Positions 8,058 to 14,577 of a stretch of DNA of 22,014 nt are shown one piece after another. A program made the translations under genes and the position numbers. Numbering within the stretch: position 1 is the stretch's first letter; each line of letters begins with the position of its first letter. The stretch is from Planctomycetaceae bacterium (GTDB taxonomy: Bacteria; Planctomycetota; Planctomycetia; Pirellulales; Thermoguttaceae). The notes under the pieces were generated by a model. That model was not told where the DNA came from and did not search any database. It worked only from the letters and a program-made list of their open reading frames with translations. The stretch spans positions 1 through 22,014 of the forward strand of contig JAIRYX010000293.1 of the NCBI GenBank assembly GCA_031267635.1. The letters run 5' to 3'.

Positions 8058-8767
8058 AAGGGACAAAAGGGACACGAGGGACATCAGGGACTTTGGGGAC
8101 TCATTTTTCTGATTTTGGAAACTCTTCGGCGGATTTCCGCTTTTCTTTTTCAAGAAACTCGCCCTGTCTCAATTGTCTCTGGAGTCCCTCGTGTCCCTTG
8201 GATTGCTCTCTTTTCGATTTCGGACGTTCGCCCAAAGGGACACGAGGGACAACAGGGACGTTGGGGACTCATTTTTCTGATTTTGCAAACTCTTCGGCGG
8301 ATTTCCGGTTTTCTCTTTCAGGAATCTCACTCTGTCCCAATTGTCCCTGGAGTCCCTCGCGTCCCTTGGATTGCTCTCTTTTTGGTTTCCGGTACTCGCC
8401 CAAAGGGACGCGAGGGACATCAGGGACTTTGGGGACTCATTTTTCTGATTTTGGAAACTCTTCGGGGAATTTCCGGTTTTCTTTTTCAAGAAACTCGCCC
8501 TGTCCCAATTGTCCCTGGAGTCCCTTTTGTCCCGTGGATTGCTCTCTTTTCGATTTCGGACGTTCGCCCAAAGGGACACGAGAGACAACAGGGACTTTGG
8601 GGACTCATTTTTCTGATTTTGGAAACTCTTCGGGGAATTTCCGGTTTTCTTTTTCAGGAATCTCGCCCTGTCCCAATTGTCCCTGGAGCCCCTCGTGTCC
8701 CTTGGATTGCTCTCTTTTCGATTTCGGGGGCTTGCCCAAAGGGACGCGAGGGGCTTTAGGGATTCAC
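8058..8767. repeat. Tandem array of four 168-bp units of the GGGAC family
   Basis: A leading half-unit (8058-8095) is followed by units at 8096-8263, 8264-8431, 8432-8599 and 8600-8767, all exactly 168 bp. Each unit has a core (ACTCATTTTTCTGATTTTG and onward), a TTGTCCCTGGAGTCCCTCGTG-like right arm, a pyrimidine-rich linker of about 35 nt, and a left arm of 9-base GGGACNNNA motifs leading into the next unit. Arms across each linker are inverted complements: 8185-8199 with 8235-8249, 8353-8367 with 8403-8417, 8521-8535 with 8571-8585, and 8689-8703 with 8739-8753. Substitutions between units fall at all codon positions, which argues against a protein. It sits between the stop of the Tat oxidoreductase and the HEAT gene. 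Confidence 0.85.
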
Positions 8768-8795
8768 GTAGGGGCAAACGATGTTTTACCCCTAC
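8768..8795. repeat. 7-bp perfect inverted repeat after the array
   Basis: GTAGGGG at 8768-8774 pairs with CCCCTAC at 8789-8795, around a 14-nt middle that can pair partly. No T-run follows on either strand, so a standard intrinsic terminator is unlikely. It lies 32 bases beyond the oxidoreductase stop at 8828 and borders the last array unit. Confidence 0.45.
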
Positions 8796-8827
8796 ATTTG
8801 GGGCTTGCGTTTTGTTTTCCGCTTTTT

Positions 8828-10129
8828 TCAGACAACCCAAGGTTCGCGCCACGTTCTCGTGCGCATTCGGTTGGCTTGATCGTCATTGAGGAACGTGTCG
8901 GTTTTGGGGTCAAAACGGAGTTCCCGTTTCAATAACCATGACAAGGCAGAGGCGTGACACGCAATATGCGAGCTGCAAATGACGTCGGCGTTGCAAGTCG
9001 GCTGCTCGCGGGTTTTGACGCAATCGATAAAATTGCGGATATGCGTGACCGGATCTTCGCCATGCGTTCCGCCGTCTCTTCCTCCGTACACCGCAAAGTT
9101 CTGTGTCAACTCGCCGCGCAGCAAATCGGGAGACACGGCAATACGCCCGCTGTCGCCGGTTTCAATCCATCCGTCTTCTCCTTCAAACCGCACCGCGCAA
9201 TTTCCTAATCCCATCCATCCGTCGGGACGCATGACGAGCTTCACGCCGTTTTCATAAACGCCGAACATCTGATGCCCTTCCGCCCAATACGTCACCGGCG
9301 CGGAGCCGTCGGCGTCTGCCGCCCATTGACACAGGTCAACCGTGTGCGCACCCCAATCGTGATGTTTCGCGCCGGAATCAAAATCATAATGCGACCGCCA
9401 ACGACCGTTGACGTATTCCTTATTATAAGGACGCCACGGCGACGGACCGAGCCACAAATCCCAATCGATCTCTTCGCGGTCGGGAATCGATTGAGCGGGC
9501 AGCCAATCGTAACGGACGTCGAGATAATAAATCGCGGCGTGAACCTCTTTGAGTTTGCCGAGTTTCCCGCTTCCGGCAAGCTCGACAGCAAACTTGAAAT
9601 TTCCGAGCGACCGGCGTTGCGTTCCGCCTTGAAAAATTGCTCCGTACCGTTTCATCGACACGGCAAGCTGACGGCAAAGATCAATCGTAATCGCGCACGG
9701 CTTTTCGGAATAGACGTCCTTTCCGGCACGCGCGGCGTAAATCGAAGCGTGCGCGTGCCAGTGGTCGCCGGTAGCAACCAGCACGGAATCAATATCTTTT
9801 CGGTCGAGAAGCTCGCGGAAATCGCGGTATTCGTCATCGACTTGAATATTAAATTCTTTCGCCACCCAATCTTTCGTCCACTTCCGCCGTTCCCGTTGAA
9901 CGTCGCAAATCGCGAGAAATTGAACGTCGGACTGCCGAAGGAACCGCCGTAGATCATGCCGCCCTCGACCGCCGCAACCAATGATGGCAAGCGTTATTTT
10001 GTTACTCGGAGCCGTTGCGCCGTCCAATCCAAGAACTTTCGCCGACAAAACCGTCGGCGCAGCGCCTACCGCCGCCGCCGCTTGCAAAAACCTCCGCCGC
10101 GAACACTTTGGAAAATGATTGGTTCTCAT
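8828..10129 (-). CDS. Tat-exported Gfo/Idh/MocA family oxidoreductase
   Basis: A 433-residue protein. The N-terminus has a twin-arginine signal (SRRRFLQ at 10-16, then an Ala-rich hydrophobic stretch), so it is expected to be exported folded with its cofactor. The Rossmann domain shows IIGCGGRGR (49-57) for NAD(P) binding and the family's EKP at 142-144. The C-terminal domain carries DSGAKHHDWGAH (251-262), with histidines typical of the planctomycete/Bacteroidetes exported branch. The family oxidises or reduces sugars and related polyols; the substrate here is unknown. The start is ATG 10127-10129, with only a weak GGG upstream, and a sigma-70-like promoter can be proposed at 10227-10255. 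It is a single-gene unit as far as seen, and likely works in periplasmic sugar metabolism like many paralogues in this phylum. Confidence 0.9.
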   Translation of the reverse strand: MRTNHFPKCSRRRFLQAAAAVGAAPTVLSAKVLGLDGATAPSNKITLAIIGCGGRGRHDLRRFLRQSDVQFLAICDVQRERRKWTKDWVAKEFNIQVDDEYRDFRELLDRKDIDSVLVATGDHWHAHASIYAARAGKDVYSEKPCAITIDLCRQLAVSMKRYGAIFQGGTQRRSLGNFKFAVELAGSGKLGKLKEVHAAIYYLDVRYDWLPAQSIPDREEIDWDLWLGPSPWRPYNKEYVNGRWRSHYDFDSGAKHHDWGAHTVDLCQWAADADGSAPVTYWAEGHQMFGVYENGVKLVMRPDGWMGLGNCAVRFEGEDGWIETGDSGRIAVSPDLLRGELTQNFAVYGGRDGGTHGEDPVTHIRNFIDCVKTREQPTCNADVICSSHIACHASALSWLLKRELRFDPKTDTFLNDDQANRMRTRTWREPWVV

Positions 10130-10226
10130 AAAAATCCCGTTTGGTTAAGTTGTCTGACCTTGAGTGTGAAACAGAACGTTTCCCATGAACTCTCTTGATT
10201 GCCTCGCTAACATCATGGAGCGTTCC

Positions 10227-10255
10227 ATTTTATAATGTTGGAAATATTAATGCAA
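10227..10255 (-). promoter_or_regulatory. Candidate sigma-70-type promoter for the Tat oxidoreductase
   Basis: On the minus strand TTGCAT (10250-10255) and TAAAAT (10227-10232) are separated by 17 bases. The -10 matches consensus in five of six positions and the -35 in three. It would give a leader of about 90 nt. It is a by-eye match in AT-rich DNA. Confidence 0.35.
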
Positions 10256-10269
10256 GAGTTAGCGGTAAA

Positions 10270-10296
10270 AAATAGGAATTTTGTAATACCCTATTT
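10270..10296 (-). terminator. Candidate terminator downstream of the lipoprotein gene
   Basis: AAATAGG (10270-10276) and CCTATTT (10290-10296) form a 7-bp stem. On the minus strand it runs into six T residues. It lies 27 bases past the lipoprotein stop. The stem is AT-rich and thus weak. Confidence 0.5.
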
Positions 10297-10322
10297 CTCA
10301 CACTTGAAAAATCTTCTTCGAC

Positions 10323-10790
10323 TTATTTGGGTCTGCGACCTGGATTGGATTTCAATTCAAGCGTAAAAGAGTTGTTACCGGGTTTGACTTCAACGGCAAA
10401 TGGAGTTGTTGTTTCGTTGACATAAAGCAACGGAAGCGATTCTACATTTTTAATTTCCGGGCTAACCGTACCGGTATCAGGATTTGTGAGATTCCGTCCG
10501 GTTGGTTTCTCTTTCAATTTTGAGACGGTAACAACATATTCCCCCGCCGCCGTTCCGCCGTTGGCGCGACCAAAAAGCGTTTGCGTTTGGCATTTTCCAG
10601 AATTATCCGTCGTTCCGAATGCGGCAACACCATTGGCATCTTTGGGAATCAAACCGATATTAGCGTCTTCCAAAGGTTGTTCGTCAAGTGTAACAATAAA
10701 TTCTGTCACATTCGTTTTGGGACTGCGATGACAACCGGCAATGGCAAAAACGAGAAAAATTAAACATAGTGTCAAATATTTTGTACGCAT
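10323..10790 (-). CDS. Small lipoprotein, probable carboxypeptidase-regulatory-like fold
   Basis: A 155-residue protein with a lipoprotein signal: hydrophobic residues 6-18 and the lipobox IAGC, lipidated Cys at 20. The mature part begins with a short linker and a VTEFIVTLDEQPLEDANIGLIP segment. This resembles the beta-sandwich carboxypeptidase-regulatory-like domain common in planctomycete lipoproteins, with GEYVVTVSK as a later strand. The C-terminus is basic (NPGRRPK). It follows the two DUF1559 genes on the same strand. A small lipoprotein after DUF1559 genes is a frequent arrangement in this phylum, so a cell-surface role with the DUF1559 products is likely. The 165-base gap from the DUF1559 stop is largely filled by GGGAC element D. 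No enzymatic residues are recognised. Confidence 0.8.
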   Translation of the reverse strand: MRTKYLTLCLIFLVFAIAGCHRSPKTNVTEFIVTLDEQPLEDANIGLIPKDANGVAAFGTTDNSGKCQTQTLFGRANGGTAAGEYVVTVSKLKEKPTGRNLTNPDTGTVSPEIKNVESLPLLYVNETTTPFAVEVKPGNNSFTLELKSNPGRRPK

Positions 10791-10844
10791 GATTTATTCT
10801 TTGTTAAAGAGAATTTGAAATGTAATAATCAGTTCATAACAAGC

Positions 10845-10948
10845 AGGGACAATAGGGACTTTAAGGACACAAGGGACTGCGTAAAAAGCAAAAAATACTT
10901 TAACTTTACTTTGTCTCTTGTATTCCATAAGTCCCTGATGTCCCTCTT
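10845..10948. repeat. GGGAC inverted-repeat element D
   Basis: The left arm (10845-10876) reads AGGGACAATAGGGACTTTAA then GGACACAAGGGAC. The right arm (10910-10948) contains AAGTCCCTGATGTCCCTC, its approximate reverse complement. The interior is about 35 nt. The element ends 7 bases beyond the stop of the first DUF1559 gene and lies within the presumed operon, so it would be transcribed. Confidence 0.75.
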
Positions 10949-10955
10949 TAGTAGA

Positions 10956-12170
10956 TTACGGAATCTCCGCCGTATCGCCGCCGCGAATTGTTCCGAGCGC
11001 GCCCCAAGGACCGTAAGTGGACGGACCGGAGTATTGATACCATGCACCGGTATATTCCGGCCGTCCAGGAAGTTGTGTAATATTTCCGGTACCGATTGTT
11101 TCCGAAATGAACCGAACGCTACCGTCAACAAGCGCACAGTTTACGCCGCCCGAATGATAGCTGCTTGCCGTCAAAAAATTGGTGCGAAAAACAGTGTAGG
11201 TTTCACCTTCGCCGCCTGATCCCGATGTTGCGTCAACGCAGGACGGCTGATTGGGCGGAAGAATGGTATTGACGGCATGTTGTTTCCGTCCGTCTCCCCA
11301 TGACCAACCTTTGATACTGCGCGTATCGCTACTGACAAATGTTCCGCCGCTACCCCGTTCTGCCGCACAAGCGGAAGGAGCGCTGTCACGCCGAATCGAA
11401 CTGTTATATACGATTCCCGAACGAATTTTGTTATCGCTGTACGATTCGGAAACAGCAATTTCCGCAAACAACAGTGTGTTACTTGTTCCATCAATCAGAT
11501 GGGAAAAAGTAATTTTTCGTCCGCCTCTTCCATAAAACCAGATACCGCGATAACCAAGCGGCGACGCTGAATTAGTCCATTCGGGAATATCGCCGTAATT
11601 CCATGCGTAATTAATACGCCCCCATCTTTCGCCATGACTGAATTTGGTGGAACTTTCAGAGGGGCAGCGAAAAGCCGACACTTGTGTTGCAAACGGATTA
11701 TCAGGAAAATCATTGACCATATTTTGTTCCCCTGTTTCAAAATCCGTGTCAGTTCGTGTCGTGGTCGAGAGATAGTCAATGGCGGATGGAAACGGACGAA
11801 CCGTACCATTGGCAATAGACGCTTCCAACCGTGCCGTGATTGTGTCATAAAGCGTCTGCTGTTCCACAAAAGGAAGAAGCAGGGTTGTTCCCGAATACAC
11901 GTTCACTTCTTTTTTTGCGCCTCCGCCCTGTATCCGGCTATCGTAACCCATCCATAACGGGTCTTCCATAGCTCCGGGAATTCGTTTGTTGGCGGAATGG
12001 AAATTGTGAACTGCAATTCCCAACTGTTTGAGATTGTTGGTACACTGCATTCGTCGGGCGGCTTCTCGCGCCGCTTGGACTGCCGGTAGCAATAATGCAA
12101 TCAAAATTCCAATGATTGCAATGACGACCAAAAGTTCGACCAATGTAAATCCTCGTTGAGTGATTTTCAT
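10956..12170 (-). CDS. DUF1559 prepilin-like protein
   Basis: A 404-residue protein with a type IV prepilin/pseudopilin N-terminus: short leader MKITQRG, processing expected between Gly7 and Phe8, Glu at +5, then the hydrophobic helix of VELLVVIAIIGILIALLLP. The AREAARRMQCTNNLKQLG segment follows, typical of the DUF1559 (SBP_bac_10) family expanded in planctomycetes. Near the C-terminus is YHSGGVNCALVDGSVRFI, the H-X9-DG motif of the family. Such proteins are thought to be exported and processed by the type II secretion/pilin pathway; their job is unknown. The start has AAAGGA about nine bases upstream. It follows the other DUF1559 gene by 48 bases and probably shares its transcript. Confidence 0.92.
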   Translation of the reverse strand: MKITQRGFTLVELLVVIAIIGILIALLLPAVQAAREAARRMQCTNNLKQLGIAVHNFHSANKRIPGAMEDPLWMGYDSRIQGGGAKKEVNVYSGTTLLLPFVEQQTLYDTITARLEASIANGTVRPFPSAIDYLSTTTRTDTDFETGEQNMVNDFPDNPFATQVSAFRCPSESSTKFSHGERWGRINYAWNYGDIPEWTNSASPLGYRGIWFYGRGGRKITFSHLIDGTSNTLLFAEIAVSESYSDNKIRSGIVYNSSIRRDSAPSACAAERGSGGTFVSSDTRSIKGWSWGDGRKQHAVNTILPPNQPSCVDATSGSGGEGETYTVFRTNFLTASSYHSGGVNCALVDGSVRFISETIGTGNITQLPGRPEYTGAWYQYSGPSTYGPWGALGTIRGGDTAEIP

Positions 12171-12218
12171 TATAATGATCCTTTCATAAAATATAGAGAA
12201 AAAAAGAAATCAACAAAT

Positions 12219-13355
12219 TCACGGCGCTGATACCGGTTCACCGCCGGAGCGAGTTCCCAATGCGCCCCATATGCCGAAATCAGACGCACCATTGAGTTTC
12301 GGTCTCGCATCAGCCGGAGCTATTCCGCTCGTCTGATTATTGATCGTATCATTGATGAATCGAACGCTTCCATCGCATAACGCGCCATTGACGCCGCCGG
12401 AATGATAACTTGTCGGCGGTTGAATCATTGGATCGGCAATATCGTTTTTATCAATACACGAAGGTGAATTAGGCGGTAAAATCGTATTGAAATGGGTTGA
12501 AATAGTAAAGCCGCTTGTCCATGGATAACCGTTTGCCGCGTCTGAACTGGCTACTGTATTAGCGGTGTAATTTCCTTTGGAAATCAACGATGTGCAACTG
12601 TTCGGAACGGCATTTTTGAAAGCGTCGCCACCTGCACTGGTACTTGTAGGCATTGCGGTCGTGTCAATCACGGCAGTTTCCTTGACAACACGATAATTAG
12701 CGGAGTTATACACTCGTGCAATACAACGTTCACTCAGAAAAATGGTATTACTTGTACCGTCCGTAACACCGTTCATGCCGGTATAACCGCGATACGCAAT
12801 GGCTCCGCGTGCGTGTTCCGGTCCGTTATTGATGTAACGGTAACTGAAATCGCCATCGCAAACCATGTAACTGATTCCTTTTCGTGAGCTGATACCCGAA
12901 GTGGTGCCAATGACGTCAATGTCAGAGGAGGGACAGTTGAAGTAGCCGACAAACGTATTAGCCGTGTCATTGGATTTAACGCCATCCCGAAGAAGAAACT
13001 CGGCTTTCGCTGTTTCATACAACGCTCCTTGTTCGATAAACGGGAGCAGTTGAACAGCGTAAGACCACGCAAATCCCGGACGATTACCGCTGTGGTTGTT
13101 GAATGCGTCGGTGCACGAGGTGGGAAATTGTTGATGCACATCCTGGTAGTTGTGCATTGCCAATCCGAGTTGTTTCAGATGGTTGGAACACTGCATTCGT
13201 CTTGCCGCTTCTCGTGCAGCTTGAATGGCAGGTAGCAGAAGCGCGATTAAGACGCCAATGATCGCGATCACAACAAGTAATTCGACAAGGGTAAACCCAT
13301 GGAAAAACAAAGTTTTTTTTCCACAATGGGCAAAAAAGAGGGCAATACGGGACAA
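12219..13355 (-). CDS. DUF1559 prepilin-like protein with disrupted or unclear start
   Basis: From the first in-frame TTG (13355) this encodes 378 residues. It has the prepilin motif HG|FTLVELL followed by VVIAIIGVLIALLLP, the AREAARRMQC segment and a C-terminal YHSGGVNGALCDGSVRFI (H-X9-DG). It is clearly a DUF1559 paralogue of the next gene. The start is the problem: no in-frame ATG exists before the motif. In-frame TTGs at 13355 and 13310 lack a convincing Shine-Dalgarno sequence, though GGA lies about 10 bases before the latter, which would give the short leader MFFHG. A well-placed ATG at 13489-13491 (GGGAG ten bases upstream, good promoter behind it) is in another frame. It would join this one only if the G11 tract at 13400-13410 had 10 or 13 G. 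That fusion would be 423 residues with a leader of 65. Confidence 0.8.
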   Translation of the reverse strand: MSRIALFFAHCGKKTLFFHGFTLVELLVVIAIIGVLIALLLPAIQAAREAARRMQCSNHLKQLGLAMHNYQDVHQQFPTSCTDAFNNHSGNRPGFAWSYAVQLLPFIEQGALYETAKAEFLLRDGVKSNDTANTFVGYFNCPSSDIDVIGTTSGISSRKGISYMVCDGDFSYRYINNGPEHARGAIAYRGYTGMNGVTDGTSNTIFLSERCIARVYNSANYRVVKETAVIDTTAMPTSTSAGGDAFKNAVPNSCTSLISKGNYTANTVASSDAANGYPWTSGFTISTHFNTILPPNSPSCIDKNDIADPMIQPPTSYHSGGVNGALCDGSVRFINDTINNQTSGIAPADARPKLNGASDFGIWGALGTRSGGEPVSAP

Positions 13356-13399
13356 AACCGTTTCGTTGTTGTGTTTGTTGACGCAATCGACAAATCCTA

Positions 13400-13410
13400 C
13401 CCCCCCCCCC
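13400..13410 (-). repeat. G11 homopolymer in the leader of the DUF1559 gene
   Basis: Eleven C on the plus strand, i.e. eleven G in the direction of transcription. It lies 79 bases inside the reading frame that begins at ATG 13491. Removing one G or adding two would put that ATG in frame with the DUF1559 body. Long G tracts are classic slipped-strand sites and also classic sequencing-error sites. Confidence 0.9.
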
Positions 13411-13488
13411 GCACTGGCTTGTCTGATTTTGCAAAACGCCCAATTCTGGGCTGAAAAATAAACCAGTTGTCGTTAAAACAAGGTTTGT

Positions 13489-13506
13489 CATACGTTTTAA
13501 TCTCCC
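13489..13506 (-). promoter_or_regulatory. Shine-Dalgarno and ATG ahead of the G tract
   Basis: On the minus strand GGGAG (13502-13506) is followed by 10 bases and ATG (13489-13491), opening the frame MTNLVLTTTG. This is the best initiation signal upstream of the DUF1559 gene, but its frame differs from the DUF1559 body beyond the G11 tract. Confidence 0.6.
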
Positions 13507-13537
13507 ATAAATTTGAGGATTGTTTGAAATTTGAAAA

Positions 13538-13556
13538 CAAAATCACAGTGATTTTG
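13538..13556. promoter_or_regulatory. 19-bp perfect palindrome in the leader of the DUF1559 operon
   Basis: CAAAATCAC (13538-13546), one central base, GTGATTTTG (13548-13556). It lies about 20-40 bases after the predicted transcription start, and 47 bases before the ATG at 13491. Its place and symmetry suit an operator for a dimeric regulator; a small RNA hairpin is the other option. Confidence 0.5.
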
Positions 13557-13582
13557 CTAATCAATTGTTAATTATTACTTTT

Positions 13583-13611
13583 AATTTAATCGGAATTTTC
13601 TTGCTTGTCAA
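13583..13611 (-). promoter_or_regulatory. Sigma-70-type promoter for the DUF1559 operon
   Basis: On the minus strand TTGACA (13606-13611), a perfect -35, is followed after 17 bases by TAAATT (13583-13588), four of six for the -10. Transcription would start near 13576, giving an 85-nt leader to the ATG at 13491. Confidence 0.55.
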
Positions 13612-13856
13612 CAAGAATCTTTAAAATGTTCGAATATTTTTCTAAAATTCTGAAATACATCCTTTAATGAATTTCTAACCATAAGGTATTAATACAAATT
13701 TTCCTGATTATTCGCTTTTGGGGGTATCGGAGGACAAAAATCGTTATGACATTTGAAAATAAAAAAATTTCGTGAACAGTTAAGATTCTCTCAAAAACGA
13801 AATAATCAGATATTTTTTATCGCTGATTCCAAAAGTGTCGAATGCAAAGCCGAACA

Positions 13857-13884
13857 TTGACAAAGAAAGGAAAAGTATTAGGAT
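13857..13884 (+). promoter_or_regulatory. Candidate promoter for the DUF1844-tyrA pair
   Basis: TTGACA at 13857-13862 is followed after 16 bases by TAGGAT (13879-13884). A perfect TATAAT also occurs at 13896-13901 without a -35 at the right distance. The long leader to 14105 would include the hairpin element at 13981-14081. By-eye match only. Confidence 0.3.
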
Positions 13885-13980
13885 ATTATGGTTTGTATAA
13901 TAACCTTTTAGAGTTTACACATTAATACAGTCCAAGACAAATTTTTCTCGACAGGATTTATTCTGTTGAAGAGAAAACAA

Positions 13981-14081
13981 TCACATCAGAGAACTTCTAA
14001 AAACCTCACTTTCAACAAATTCTACCATCGAAAAATAAGGACTTGCTGATATTGGGAAGAGGTTTTTAGAAGTTCACATCA
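13981..14081. repeat. MITE-like element: 17-bp inverted repeats flanked by 8-bp direct repeats
   Basis: GAACTTCTAAAAACCTC (13991-14007) is the exact reverse complement of GAGGTTTTTAGAAGTTC (14059-14075). TCACATCA occurs at 13981-13988 and again at 14074-14081, bracketing the hairpin like a target-site duplication; the right copy overlaps the last two bases of the arm. The 51-bp interior has no gene. It ends 23 bases before the DUF1844 start, so it lies in that gene's leader. Confidence 0.6.
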
Positions 14082-14104
14082 ACAAGCGTTTCAAAGGAAC
14101 GTCA

Positions 14105-14572
14105 ATGACCAACGAAGAAAAAATCGTAGAAGAAGAATGGGCGAGCAGCGAGTGGGAAGCGAAAGTCAAAGCGGGAGCAAATGCCGCGGACTTGCCGCCG
14201 GATGAAAAATTAACGCAAGACGTACTGGATGCGGAACAACGTCAAAAAGCAAAAGACGCGGTGCGGTTGGAAGAAGAGGAATTGCAACAACACGACGTCC
14301 CACTTCCGCCGCCGACGCTGATAACATTGGCGTCGGGATTAGCGACGCAGGCAATGACGTCGATGGGAGCGTTTCCGAATCCGCTGACCGGAAAATGCAC
14401 AATGTTATTGAATCAAGCGTCGCATTTGATTGACACGATTGATCTTCTTTACGGAAAAACGCAAGGCAATCGCACGTCGGAAGAGTCCAAAACGCTGGAA
14501 AATCTCCTGCACGATTTGCGGATGATTTATGTTGCCGCCGAGAAAGAAGCAAAACGGAGAGCGGAAAGTTAA
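14105..14572 (+). CDS. DUF1844 domain protein
   Basis: A 155-residue soluble protein. Residues 1-65 are acidic and low in complexity (EEEWASSEWEAK, RLEEEELQQ). Residues about 68-145 match DUF1844: PPPTLITLASGLATQAMTSMG, then PNPLTGK, then a helix pair QASHLIDTIDLLYGKTQGN and LLHDLRMIYV. The family is small, helical and of unknown function, widespread in planctomycetes and some other phyla. The start is ATG 14105 with AAAGGA six bases or so upstream. The stop lies 5 bases before the tyrA start, so the two are surely co-transcribed. That link does not by itself show a role in aromatic amino-acid synthesis. Confidence 0.88.
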   Translation: MTNEEKIVEEEWASSEWEAKVKAGANAADLPPDEKLTQDVLDAEQRQKAKDAVRLEEEELQQHDVPLPPPTLITLASGLATQAMTSMGAFPNPLTGKCTMLLNQASHLIDTIDLLYGKTQGNRTSEESKTLENLLHDLRMIYVAAEKEAKRRAES

Positions 14573-14577
14573 ATCTC

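Larger units (their letters stand above)
7654..8827. other. Long gene-free stretch made mostly of repeats
   Basis: About 1.17 kb without a convincing gene. In order it holds GGGAC element B (7711-7843), a segment with a 21-bp tandem repeat (7955-8010), the 168-bp tandem array (8058-8767) and a 7-bp inverted repeat (8768-8795). Open frames cross the array on both strands but behave as by-products of a period divisible by three. Confidence 0.7.

Noticed and set aside
8058..8767. CRISPR array
   Set aside because: Units are 168 bp and similar over their whole length; there are no short identical repeats with unique spacers and no cas genes.
8093..8935. 280-residue repetitive open frame on the plus strand through the tandem array (and similar frames at 8115-8759 plus and 8169-8852 minus)
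   Set aside because: The 168-bp period is a multiple of three, so any frame without a stop stays open. Several frames on both strands are open at once, substitutions are not biased to third positions, and no ribosome site is visible.
13084..13491. 135-residue frame from ATG 13491
   Set aside because: Beyond the G11 tract it is an out-of-frame shadow of the DUF1559 gene; only its start region is of interest and is reported there.
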